From positions 26,409,506 to 26,473,505 of the forward strand of contig NC_059505.1 of the NCBI RefSeq assembly GCF_914767665.1: a DNA stretch of 64,000 nucleotides, given 5' to 3'. Position 1 is the first letter of the stretch; the number at the start of each line of letters is the position of its first letter. The position numbers and the translations under genes are program-made. The notes beneath the pieces are model-generated. The model saw only the letters and a program-made list of their open reading frames with translations, had not been told where the DNA came from and did no database searches. Origin of the DNA: Harmonia axyridis. Taxonomy: Eukaryota; Arthropoda; Insecta; Coleoptera; Coccinellidae. Positions 46,722-57,502 of the stretch are shown one piece after another.

Positions 46722-46958
46722 CATGGGCGCCCGCAGAAATTTTTCTCAGGGGGGGCAAAATGAAAATTATTGTAAAACGATAAGGCGTCCATGATTGTCA
46801 TTGAAAACAGAAAAATGGTTGTGAATCCATTACTCTCCTTTTTTCCTTGCCCTTTGGGTTGAGAAAGTTATATTGAGGGTGTTGTGCTGAAAAATGAGAC
46901 AATCAAAATATCAGGGGAGGCCATGGCTCCCCCCTGCCCCCCCCTGCGGGCGCCCATG
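46722..46958. mobile_element. 237-bp MITE with 8-bp target duplication (hAT-like)
   Basis: The terminal inverted repeats CATGGGCGCCCGCAG (46722-46736) and CTGCGGGCGCCCATG (46944-46958) are perfect over 15 bp and are followed inward by G-rich and C-rich tracts. The direct repeat CTACGGCC is present on both sides (46714-46721, 46959-46966). An 8-bp duplication with short GC-rich termini is typical of hAT-type elements. It has no coding capacity. Confidence 0.88.
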
Positions 46959-46966
46959 CTACGGCC

Positions 46967-47299
46967 TTGTCGTCATGTCAGATGATAATCCTACGTAACA
47001 TCAGAATCAGACAACATGAAAGTTCTCAGCCAATTTTTATGGTGTACCCTCTCTCTCGGAGCCACTGATCATATTGTCAGTTTGGCAACTTAGTGGTTCC
47101 TGCCATATGCACCTTCCATATACATAGCGGAGCCTGGTTTTTTGCTTAGAATGGCTTGGTTTATTATTTATATCAACCATAGATAGGATCCGAGTCTAGG
47201 CTTATAGGTGGCTTTACAAAATCGCATTAAATAATGAGTTGATAATACACTTCACAGTAAGAGAAAGATAAAAAAACACAAAGAGTTGGTTGTCAGAAA
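46967..47299 (-). other. Probable 3' UTR of the adjacent LINE
   Basis: It follows directly downstream of the LINE ORF end on the minus strand. No repeat or ORF is recognised in it. Assignment is by position only. Confidence 0.3.
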
Positions 47300-48456
47300 C
47301 CATCACACACATCCCAAATTCATTCTCCGAATGAAGTTGTCGTACATATTCTTGAAGACGTTTACAGAAGATGCATCAATGATCTCCGAAGGCAGACGGT
47401 TCCTGGAGTCGAAGACTCGATTAGACAGGAAGATCTGACGAGGGGTGGTTCAGAAACTTTTCCTTTTGCAACTTGTAGCAATGGCCCCTCAGATTGTTGG
47501 TATTGAGTGGAAACGAGGCAGACAAATTCATGCCAAATTTACCATGTAGACCTCTGTAAGCTTCAATCAGGTCTCCACTCTCGCGTCGGTCCTTAAAAGT
47601 GGCCAGACCGAGTATTTTATGGCGTTCGTCATAACTAGGGCGATTGAGGTCATATGGAAGACGAGTAGCGGATGTTTGCAGCTCTTCAGTTTATCCTTAT
47701 CACCCATGAGATTAGGCCACCACACCGGTCCACCAAATTCCAAGATAGGTCTAACATATGATTTGTACATTCTGCTGTACAAGTCGGGGTTACAGTTATG
47801 GAAGTCCTTAGAAATCATGTAATTCACTCTCTTTGCTTTGTCTGTTATCTTCTGAATATGCATCGACCAATTGAGATCGTCTGGAATGTTAATATTTGTC
47901 CATCCAACGTGTGAAGGTTTCTTGGGTTCTTCTTTCCGATATGTAGCAGCCAGTGCCCACACCACTAGGAGACAATGTCCAGGTCACGCTGTGAAATCAC
48001 TGAACAAGTTTGCGTCATTGTAGAGCTTGGCGTCATCCGTGAACTCGGAACAGGATGACTACAGAAAAAGTGGAAAATCAGCAGAGTATAATAGGAACAG
48101 AATTGGTCCCAAGACCGATCCCTGAGGTACACCACTGAAGACCGGACGCGGACGCGAGATACAGTCAGACACACGCACGCAAAACTCTCTGCCACTAAGA
48201 AACACTCTGATCCACATCAGGAGCCTACCTCTTATGTTCAAGTGTGGTAAGGAGTCTTTTTGTAGGGACACGGAAAAAGGCTTTGGAAAATTCTAAATTG
48301 ACCACATCGACGGCTTTCGTCCAATAATACAGCAGTCAGACTTATTGGGCAGTAATTGGTTGGGGATAGTTTGTCGCCTTTCTTGGAAATTGGTTCACTG
48401 TTTCTTCCAACCATGGCATGGTGAAGGTAGAGTGTGACTTTTGAAAGACTCTCCAA
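47300..48456 (-). pseudogene. Decayed CR1/Jockey-group LINE, RT to C-terminus
   Basis: On the minus strand in order: PISKKGDKLSPTNYCPISLTAV (RT entry), RGRLLMWIRVFLSGREFCVRV, SGVPQGSVLGPILFLLYSAD (palm), a shifted DDAKLYNDANLF (catalytic DD near 48010-48030), PDDLNWSMHIQKITDKAKRVNYMI (thumb) and YSRMYKSYVRPILEFGGPVWWPNL. After another shift, a GDLIEAYRGLHG…NLRGHCYKLQKEKF-type tail is read near 47400-47570. The order matches CR1/L2-type LINEs. Frame changes near 48270, 48050 and 47590 and a stop after DFTA inactivate it. The endonuclease region is missing (5' truncation). Confidence 0.85.
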
Positions 48457-49274
48457 AAATAATTGCTAGAGGCTCGTAGAAAGCATCAGAGTAGTGTCCA
48501 CCCTCAAATTTCATTCGGATGGTGTAATATTAGTTTGTTGTATAATAATTAAGGATCAACTGGAAAAAAATATGACCTATTTTTTTTAATACGTTTCACT
48601 AATATTTTCATTTGGAAACTCTATATTATATTCTACCTCGAGCCATTACAATACACTACCTCCCTCAGGTTAGATTGTTCTGTGTTCTCTTGACACATCT
48701 GACCCCCACTCCTTTGGTGTAGGCTAAAGCCTGATTTACACAGTATATCATACTTTAGAGGGGAACGTCGTGAGATTGTTAATTAGTGGAAGTATAATCA
48801 TCTTCTAATGGAGGGTGGCAAGACAATATCTCAAGAAGCTTAAATAGCAATATAGGTATTTTGAAGGTTTGTAATTTATATGTAATTCAATAAAGTGTTA
48901 CTTTTTGGAAATTACGCAGACAAACTCAACATCTAATTTATTCGAATAGATCACTTAATGCTCTTCATACATTACTTTCAGTCAAACAAAAATAAATAAA
49001 CAACATTTTTATCTTATTTATGAAGAGAATTGATGCGAAACATTTAAGATTGTAAGTCACTCGACCTCTATTGACACCCCATTGAAGGAAATAATCGGAC
49101 CCAGCACCCCCCTCAAATAATCTCCCTCCGAATGAAAATTGACCTGTCTGTCTGTCATTGTCATATTATTCTTGGAACATGGTATTTGTTTGCCACAGGA
49201 TGAATCAAAATAGCTCGCCCCAATACAACAATACAGTACGTCAAATGTATAATGGTCAAATTTGCAGCCGAAAT
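48457..49274. other. Unassigned stretch
   Basis: No coding or terminal-repeat signal beyond the 5'-truncated LINE end. A C-rich phrase near 49075-49125 has no counterpart in the window. Confidence 0.4.
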
Positions 49275-49403
49275 GGTGATATCAATGGCAGTCTAGAATG
49301 TCAAAATGCTGCAAATAGGTGATATCAATGGCAGTCTGAAATGTCTAAATGCTGCAAATAGGTGATATCAATGGCAGTCTAGAATGCCTAAATGCTGCAA
49401 ATA
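49275..49403 (+). repeat. Three tandem copies of a 43-bp unit
   Basis: GGTGATATCAATGGCAGTCT…aaatgctgcaaata starts at 49275, 49318 and 49361, exactly 43 bp apart, with 2-5 differences between copies. An imperfect 'gcagccgaaatggtgat' precedes it. Confidence 0.92.
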
Positions 49404-50520
49404 GGTTCATTGTAGTATTTTTATGGGGCACTGTCGAAGAAAGACCATATGATTGAAAATTTGACAGCCATCTTTAGGAAAGCCGAAAGACAGTTGCATT
49501 TCTATAAAAATGTGTATGGGTCACAGCGAAATGTGATCCAAGTGCCAACAAATTTCAAAAACTCAGATTAACTTTGCGCAAACTGTAGATTATTATCAAA
49601 GCAAGTGAATTGACAGTAAAGAAGTGCTTTAGCGTGAATCCCAACGTAGGAGTATCTCGGGCCGAATATAAAGCCATAAAGCATTGCTCCTCGATTTAAT
49701 TACCTACAATTTGCATGTACGAAAAAGGAATAACTTATATTGGCAATAAACTGAATGGATGCTGTTTGCATTGAACTCGCTCTTTGCCATATTAGAAGCG
49801 GAATGTCCCGACAGTAAACCCGTCAGGTAAATGCAAACAAACAGTCTTCAAACAACGGGTCATAATGAGTCATTCTGCTCTAATGAGCTGAAAAATTTGC
49901 AACCCATAAAAATAAGAAGAAAGCGCCGAATGAATCACCCGTGTAGATGGGTGGAGATGGATTGGTCATCGAAGTGAGAAGTTGATTCTTGTTAGTGTTT
50001 TAGATTTAATGGCGTCCTTTGGATCGGAAGATGCCTCAAATGGCTTTGAAATTTCGAATTTTTTTTCTATTTCTCAGTTGCTTCAAATTGTATGATTTCA
50101 GTAGCAAGTATCGCCCGGGTGTCTAAAATTCGTTATCTAGTTAAGGCGATCTCAGAATCCGTTTGAGCTATAAAAAAATGGATGGCACAGATTCGAGCTA
50201 AATTTTCGATTTACTTCATTCAGTAAAAACCACAACCTTTATAATTCAACTGTTCTGTCAAGCTATAGGAGAAAATTGGAGAATTCCTCGAAATGAAAAT
50301 GTCTTATAACTTCTTTATTATTTGTGATATGAACATGAAACAAAAACATTCTATTACTATTTTTTTTACTTTGAATGAAGGCATCGACTGCTATGGTCAT
50401 TAGCCTGTGTTAAATTGAAAATATATAAAAAGGAAATGAGTTCTCAAACACTACAGGCACTCAATTATAGGATTCGAAAAAGCCATCGACACACTAACGA
50501 ATACTGAGACAGACAAACAA
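49404..50520. other. Unassigned stretch
   Basis: Nothing supported. Composition is somewhat less AT-rich between 49600 and 49990. Confidence 0.4.
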
Positions 50521-50745
50521 ATGAATGAGTATATAAATAAGTTATCTATGAGTATATAAATATATAACTATGTAAATAAATGAATATGTGAAGAAAAATG
50601 TGAACAGACAAATATATAAATATGTGAAAGAAGTGTAAATAAATAAACAAAAAATAAATATCTTTGTAAATGAACAGTCCAATATGTATGTATCTAAATG
50701 AACAAATAAAATGTTTGAATAAATATAATAGTGAATATATCAAAT
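50521..50745. repeat. Low-complexity ATAAATA/ATGTGAA repeat
   Basis: Degenerate repetition of 'tatataaatatgtgaa', 'aaataaatgaa' and 'gtaaataaa' fills the segment. It lies just downstream of the 3' end of the minus-strand LINE at 50790-51700, so it could be an expanded LINE tail. The 65-codon ORF here is an artefact of the repeat. Confidence 0.7.
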
Positions 50746-50789
50746 TTTTTTTCAGTAACCGAGTTTTTCGTGAGAATTCGACTACTTTT

Positions 50790-51700
50790 TTTCAGGTTCC
50801 TGGTTCTCTTTCAAAACCTCCCCTATAGTTGTACCACTTGCACCCATACCCAATTCATTACAAATGCTACAATATTAATCACAGTCTATCAATATATGCT
50901 TAACGGTAAGTACTTCATCACATTCTAGACACCTGGGTTGGTTGAGCCCTCATAGCATATAGAGCTAAGTAAGGTTTGTAGGCCCTATTCTCAACCTAGT
51001 TAGAGAAACATCCTCCCTACGCCCCAGTATCAGGCAACTTTTTCTCTTTGCTGTAGTTGTTTTAATCTCTTTGAGTTTTTCGTTACTCTGGTCCCATTCG
51101 TCTTGTCATTCAAGCATGAATTTTTCTTTATAATATTTTTAATGTCGTTTTGATCGATCATAATGACATCACAAGTTTCTTAGGTGGTTGCTCCTCTGGC
51201 TGCTCTATCTACAGCCTCATTTCCAGGTATCCCAGTATGAGCTGGTGTCCATACAAATACAATATCTTTTGCTTGCTGTCTTAGACACGAAAGAGAAGCA
51301 TGAACCTGGTTGGTCAGGCCATCAGTGTTGAAGGGGTTTTTGATTCTTTCCAAGGAATTCAGTGAATCCGTACAAATTACGTGAGATGATCTGTTCGATA
51401 TATCGCAATATTTTAAAGCCTGCCATATGGCGTGCAAATACTGGAGGCTGGGTGGAGAGTCCATGAATGAGGTGTACTATCGACAAATATAGCACTTGCA
51501 ACACCATTTTCTGTCTTGGAAGCATCAGTATAAATTATGTTACAGTTTTCCTGGTATTCAGATATTATTGACAAGAACTTTTTTCTGAGCAATATTTTAT
51601 TTGTTTCTTCTTTTTTATATTTTTTTTTGTCAATATAAACCATACGAATTTCTGGAAGAAATAAAATCCTCAATTTTTTCATATCAAAAATATACAACAT
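50790..51700 (-). pseudogene. Decayed LINE, RNase H domain and C-terminal zinc knuckle
   Basis: The minus strand encodes IIYTDASKTENGVASAIFVD (first RNase H Asp), then after a frameshift near 51440 AIWQALKYCDISNRSSHVICTDSLNSLERI (Asp in CTDS), and VWTPAHTGIPGNEAVDRAAR (final Asp). Around 50850-50950 a QP…RCLECDEVLTVKHILIDCD motif is the CCHC-like knuckle that closes such ORFs. RNase H plus terminal knuckle is typical of I/R1/Jockey-type LINEs with RNase H. The catalytic Glu region (after PHSWTLHPASSIC) is at the frameshift. No RT is readable upstream, where the sequence becomes AT-rich. The copy is dead. Confidence 0.82.
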
Positions 51701-51779
51701 GAGATATAAATTTTTATATCTTATATATATTTTTTCACAGATCATCATAGATAGGCATTCCAAAATTAATTGCAATAAA

Positions 51780-52970
51780 GAATAAATGATTAAACCAATC
51801 TATTCTACTGAGAAAGTGTGTGGAGAATAGTTTTGTTACATATTTATAGCATCTATTTCGCTAGATATTTCCTTCGAAAAGCCATGAACTTGACCGGTGA
51901 AGAGAATTGAACTTGAAAACAAATTCTGTCTCAGTAGAGCTCCACAAAACTGCTATTTTTGGCCAATATGGAGAAATGGCCAAAACGAGATCGCCCTTGT
52001 AGTATTATCTATGGAAAGATAAAATCTATCGGTCCCAAATCAGAGACCATTGTAACTCCCAACATTTAACTATACTTTTCGTTTTGGAACTGCAATTATT
52101 ATCAATTCTCAAAAACACAGCGATCAGTTAAAAACTCAATCCATTTTAGAAACTCTCTGACAATACCGGCTTCAAAAATTCTTTCATTTGACAGAAGAAA
52201 TATCTTGACAGGTCAAGGTGATGCTCGCAACATGATGAATGAAGGTAAATCTTCACCATAAGCAGGATTTGATTCTACCCGAATATCTGCAATGTTTGAA
52301 TTTCGAGCTGAAAATGGTCTTAAATAATTGGGTTCCTGTACAGTGTTCATTATAGCTCTCGAAAGAAATGTTCTAAAGCCTAGAGACATTCGTTTTTTCT
52401 GAAGTTATACCTTTATGAAATTTGGTTTTATCCATAATCATTTAAATATGCATCCAATTGAATTGAAATTCAGAAATCAGTTGCAATATAGTGAAAAAAA
52501 TATTGAAGCGAAATTTGGGGAGGGTAATGTTATTGGACTATTAAAAAAAATTGTTCAGTGGGAGCCGAATTTTCTGCAAGAAGATGCAAAATTTATTTTC
52601 CAAAATTTTTAAGTTTCAATAAGATAGATTCCTTCGAAATGGACAAAATATCATATAATTTTTTGTTTCGATGGTATGTCCCTTTAATTGTTGGTTAATT
52701 GAATAGTTTTATTTTATAACAATATTTGCGACATTAATTCAAAAGTTCTTTAATAAAAAAACACCTGACTCCATGTCAGTGCTTCTGTCGTTTTCAAATT
52801 TGTAATAAACAACGTTTACTTTTATTGGGTTCTCTTGCTCACGGACAGAAGCTTGAGAATCAAATTTCCTATACACTCTCAATTCAATTCTACTCCTAGA
52901 GACCGTTGTGTTTTACAACCCGAACGTCCCGAACCAATAAAATGTCACTATGCGTTGTCTTTGTTTCAGC
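51780..52970. other. Unassigned stretch with one 65-codon ORF
   Basis: ORF 52415-52612 on the plus strand (MKFGFIHNHLNMHPIELKFR…VIGLLKKIVQWEPNFLQED) is mildly protein-like but belongs to no family I recognise. 'ttctttaataaaaaaac' near 52748 could be a polyadenylation-type signal. Otherwise nothing is assigned. Confidence 0.25.
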
Positions 52971-52976
52971 CACCCG

Positions 52977-53010
52977 TATAAAAGCTCACTCAACTGACTT
53001 GTAGTCAGAC
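52977..53010 (+). promoter_or_regulatory. TATA/Inr core promoter
   Basis: TATAAAAG at 52977-52984 is followed by AGTCAGAC, whose TCAG initiator places +1 at A53007, exactly 30 bases after the first T of the TATA box. That is the canonical arthropod spacing. CCAAT lies at 52934. A leader of about 200 bp with no long ORF follows and offers a possible donor TAG|GTATAC at about 53214. The E2 transposon begins at 53308. It may be a host promoter or one derived from an unseen LTR. The downstream gene is not visible. Confidence 0.5.
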
Positions 53011-53476
53011 CACACAAGTTTAATCAATCTCAATTCGATAAAGTCTGATTTCTCGAAACCATCAACCTTTCGTATAGCTCGAAAGTATTTTACGAGACAA
53101 ATTGCCAGCAGCTACGTTCAACCTCTGTTGAACGGCGACTATTTGCAAATGATCGGAACTTGTTCAAGAATAATATGTTAGTCCACGAATTTTTGAAATA
53201 TGTATGAGTTTGTAGGTATACACCTAGGCGGTTCAAAAATTCATTACTTCACGTCGGTGCACCCTTAGCGACCACATATAGCTATAGCTTAATAGATTAT
53301 TATTATACAGGGTGAATCTAGTACAAATATTCAGGAGGTCAAAAGAAACACTTTTTTCTGTTATAATTTTATCCGATTCGGCTCAGTTGAAGAAATACAT
53401 GCTGTTAAAAACTCACAAAAAAATATCTTTCAGTTCGCAAATGGTTCAATAGAAGGAAATGATTTTCTGGAATATA

Positions 53477-55000
53477 CACTACGCAAAAAAATTAACGCAC
53501 ATTATGGAAATCTCAAATTTATTCTACAACTGAAGGTGTTCTCAATGATAATCATTTTCATCAGAATTATGCATGCATATGTTATCCATTTTCAACGTTT
53601 TTCTTCAATACAGATGTTGTTTCCCAGCAGGAATAAAAAAAGATGAGATTATCAGATTTTGAATGTATTGGCGCCATTCTGAAATCAGTTGTTCTCGATC
53701 AATTCTAGTGATCAATAGTTTTTCTCTCGTTTGATTTTTTACATTTGATCGCTATGCAAAGCGAAACACGCAATTTGACCCAAGAGGAATATGCCCAAGC
53801 GGTAGTTTTGCGAGAAGAAGTGTGGACATACACAAGAATTGCAGAAAGGTTTGGAGTTTCCCATACAAGTGTGTCCAGAATGTTGCAGCGATTCAGGGAG
53901 ACAGGTATGAATGTCCGAAGACCAGGACAGGGTAGACCACGGGTAACAACTGCCATTCAAGAACGTTACTTGAGAGTTTCTTCGTTGAAACAACGGTTTG
54001 CAACTGCTCGCCTCCTTCAAAATCAGCTTGAGCAAACTCATGGGGTGCAAATTAGCACTCAGACAATAAGAAATCGCCTCAGAGAATATGATTTAAGGTC
54101 ACGTGTCGCGTCAAGAGGCCCAGCTCTTACCCCAGCCCATCGAAGGGCGCGTTTGGATTTTGCGAGAGAGCATATCCATTGGGAAGAGGCTGATTGGGAA
54201 AGAGTTCTCTTCACAGATGAGTCTAGGGTCTGCCTCTGTCATTGTGATCGACGTTCCCTTGTATACAGACGTCCACATGAAAGATATGCTCAGTGAAATT
54301 TCCTGAATACTACTGGTTTCGGGGGAGGATCGATTATGGTATGGGGTGGAATATCTTTGACTGCTCGCACAGAACTAGTGGTCGTTGATAATGGAGCTAT
54401 GAAGGCTAAAAGGTATATAAGGAACATTCTTCGAGAGCATGTAGTGCCATTTGCCCCATACATTGGTGAAAATTTCATTTTTATGGACGATAATGCCAGA
54501 CCCCATCGTGCGCGCATCGTTCAGGAATACCTTGAAGAGGTTGAAGTCTCTTGAATGGAATGGCCAGCAAGAAGTCCAGATCTCAATCCGATTGAGTAGG
54601 TTTGGGATAACCTAAATAGAAGGCTGAGAAGTTCAGAAAATCATCCAGCTACTCTTAATGACTTAGGAATCCAACTCAGAGAAATCTGGGAAGGATTAGA
54701 TCAGAACATTTTAAGATCACTCATTTTGAGTCGTTGCCGAGCTGTAATTAACGCAAGGGGTGGAAATACCAAGTATTAAATCATTATAAGCATTCGAGTA
54801 TTTTGAAAATTGTTTATTCCTCTTCTTTCACATAAGATTCGGTGAAATCCTGAATTTTTCTTCCATTTAATGTGTCTTGTTTCGTTCAAAACCTTCCCGA
54901 GAGAACATAAAAAATAAGTTATAAAGTCAATGTAGACTGTAGAGTTAACTTTCATTAAAATTGAGATTTGCAGAATGTGCGTTAATTTTTTTGGGCAGTG
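53477..55000 (+). mobile_element. Full-length Tc1 transposon, copy C (1524 bp), inside E2
   Basis: It lies between TA dinucleotides (53475-53476, 55001-55002) with termini CACTACGCAAAAAAATTA and an inverse ending TTTTTTTGGGCAGTG, each one base off the consensus. It is nearly identical in layout to copy B. E1 keeps the empty site, 'caaggaaaagcTAtatccc' at 34189-34205, matching both flanks here in reverse complement. Confidence 0.95.
53754..54779 (+). pseudogene. Tc1 DD34E transposase, copy C, three nonsense codons
   Basis: One uninterrupted reading frame of 342 codons runs from MQSETRNLTQEE to INARGGNTKY, the usual Tc1 length, but it contains TGA at 54294-54296, TGA at 54552-54554 and TAG at 54597-54599. 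Copy B has TGC, CGA and CAG at these positions, so each stop is a single-base change. Domains in order: HTH1 (about residues 25-45), GQGRPRV hook (about 58), HTH2 (about 70-110), first Asp in VLFTDES, second in FMDDNARPH and Glu in SPDLNPIE just before the TAG. It has no frameshift, but near the C-terminus an in-frame 6-bp deletion relative to copy B turns GMKRR into SR. Confidence 0.94.
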
Positions 55001-55639
55001 TAGTTTTTCATTGATATGATGAATCATCTACTAACAAAAATTTCATCCAAATATTGCAGTTTCTCCATTATGAACAATAAATTCCATAAATATAGGTGCC
55101 ATAAATTCAAAGAACCTAATTCTCAAAAATAATTTGAATGATCATTAAAAAAAAATCGACCATTATGAAAGAATTAAAGTATTATTTATATGTTTTCATA
55201 CATTTCGACTAATTTGATTCAAAAAAATTGAAGCACTAGCCAACTTAATTCGATAATAAAGGTATTTGAATAAGCTCACTTCAATTCCTACAATTGGATC
55301 ACAAATTATTGAGCTTTGGCATAGTTCTGATGATATGAAGATACTTCATTAGTTAGTTAGCATTCTGTTTTCAGATCACTCTCGACACTCATCTTCACAA
55401 AAGTTCCTACAAAATAGTTTCGTTGTAAAATTACACCAATGTCAATGACTGCTCCTACCGAATATTATTGTTTTCTTCTTCAGGTAATTCAAACTTACAC
55501 TTACCGTAGGAAACTCGACCTAAAAAATAATAATGATAATACATATTGAAATAAATTTTCATGTGAATGACGATTTCTAATTATTTGCTATTCGATAATT
55601 TTATTCTAGAGCATATGATGGACATACTTTCAAAAAGAC

Positions 55640-56047
55640 TGTTTTTGGTTGAATCGATCAACTGTAATTCTATTAAATTGGGATAATGAAACACCGGATT
55701 TCTTAACTAATATATTGAATTTGACTGTACAAGTTATGTGTTTACAAGGTAACAGCTACGAGCGTACTGAATCTATGGTACCCCAATTTCCTGGGGATGT
55801 TAAGCGTCGCTCTGGATTTTGCATACCAAAGCGCAATCCAAGTCCCTGATTGGTCCACGTCTTCATTCCTTGCCCTTAGATGTGACTTCAGGATGACCAT
55901 ATGTAGCGACAATGTGGCGCCAGGGTGTTCCTGTTCTACTTTTAGCCCTCGCTGTACCTGCTGGGGTTGGTTTTTCGACCTAAATGATGCGTCTTTCTGA
56001 ATATTCAACTGCCCGTAAAGTTTGTGTGAAATTCACTTGACGCAACA
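55640..56047. mobile_element. Solo LTR, 408 bp, AAGAC target duplication
   Basis: The segment begins TGTTTTTGG and ends GACGCAACA, so TGTT…AACA termini as in LTR retrotransposons. AAGAC directly repeats on both sides (55635-55639, 56048-56052). The uninterrupted E1 copy has a single AAGAG at the same point (minus strand of 33434-33438). It is less AT-rich than E2, as expected for a foreign insert. No internal retroviral-type coding sequence is present, so it is what remains after recombination between two LTRs. The ORFs at 55649-55849 and 55742-56008 fall inside the LTR and are incidental. The retrotransposon family is not identified. Confidence 0.85.
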
Positions 56048-57144
56048 AAGACCATAATTATTATTCTAATGTGAAAACAAATTCAGTGAGTTGAATCAGG
56101 CGCGGATCCACGGGGGGGGAACTGGGGGAACGTTCCCCCCCCAAATGGCCCGGGCACCTCTTAAATTTTGCCGGCCCTTCTAGAATTTGACATACTAAGG
56201 CTCAAATAATTACAAGATCAGCAAAAATTTGGCGCAATTTCTGAAACAAAGATGTTGAAAGTACGGATACGGAATGGAAATGCAATAAGGTTAGAAATAA
56301 TATGAATATGGAACAATATATAGGTTCAAACGTTCCGCAATAAACATGTTCAAAGATGCCGCAATTGAGTCATAAATATTACTGTCGCGCATCGGCATGT
56401 GATTCTCTGCTTACCCCGATTTCCAAGAGTTTTTTTGCACTTCATAAATCTTGTCGGTATCTCTTTGACAAACCATCAATTTTTGTGTGAAGTGTGGCTT
56501 CTTTGATGGGTATAGATCTTCAGGCGTTATCTCTGATATTTCAGCAATTGTTTTTAATTTCAATTCACCAATCAGAATTATGAACCCCAAGAAGAGGGAA
56601 AGGGAAAAATATATGAATACTAGAGTGTAGACGACCAGAATAAGCAGTTGTTTTCTATTTATTAATTTGTATATTGTGAAATTTTTTTGTGACCCCAAAA
56701 TATAATTGTTGTATTGTACTAGGACAAATTTAGTCTCAACAAGTCTTTGATGTTCTTATTTTTGTTCACCTGCCCAATATATATAAACCTCTGTTTGTAT
56801 AATGGTAAAGATCAAAATATTTCATTGGTATTCCACTAATGTTAAATGAATATAATTTGAGTACGCATTCTACCAATGCAACAATTTTTGACATGGTGCT
56901 GTAGTAACATCTGGAATCGAACAAATTTTTATTATAAATATACCTCAAACTTTGGCTTTTGCATTTCAAATCACGTTTTCTGAGTATTATCATAGTATAT
57001 CCTTTTAACATTTTTCTAAACTACCCATTAGTAGTCTTCCAAAAAAAATGAACTATTTTCTTGACAGGGTTGAAGGTCAGGTTGTTGTAACAAAAATCTA
57101 TAGTTCATCATTAAAAAAGGTCTCAAACCAATAACTCATTCCAA

Positions 57145-57365
57145 AAAAAATTTCTGGAGGAAAAGAGCGGGCACTGTTCCAGAAAAACTATCACCCTGTA
57201 GATTTGTATTCAAAATTAATACTCGATCACATGATGAAAACTTTAAATTAGAATATCTATGCCAAATTCAAGTTAAATATCTTGTAAAGCACAGGTGCTA
57301 TGAGAAAAAACTTGAAAAAATCAAACTCCAACACCCTGCATCTGGAAAACAAAGAGTGAACCTAG
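57145..57365 (+). repeat. Fragment of dispersed repeat family D, inside hAT
   Basis: Similar to 27-250 and to 23280-23500: 'aagcgggcactgttccag', 'aactatcaccctgtagattt', 'gcacaggtgctatgagaaaaaac' and 'caccctgcatctggaaa' appear in the same order. It is truncated at both ends. Confidence 0.6.
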
Positions 57366-57502
57366 TGTCATTTTGAAGAAAAAAGTGGTCCATTTTGAAG
57401 TGAAAGCTTGTATCTTTCTATGATTAAATTTAAATTACATAATCTACTGAACACAAGTGACATAGAAAATGTCAAAAAACTAATACACTTTGTTACTTTA
57501 TA

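Noticed and set aside
50546..50743. 65-codon hydrophobic ORF
   Set aside because: It is a translation of the low-complexity ATAAATA repeat.
55900..55930. TGGCGCC sequence resembling a tRNA primer-binding site of an LTR retrotransposon
   Set aside because: The TGTT…AACA ends, AAGAC duplication and empty-site comparison place it well inside the 55640-56047 LTR, so it cannot be the primer-binding site that follows a 5' LTR.
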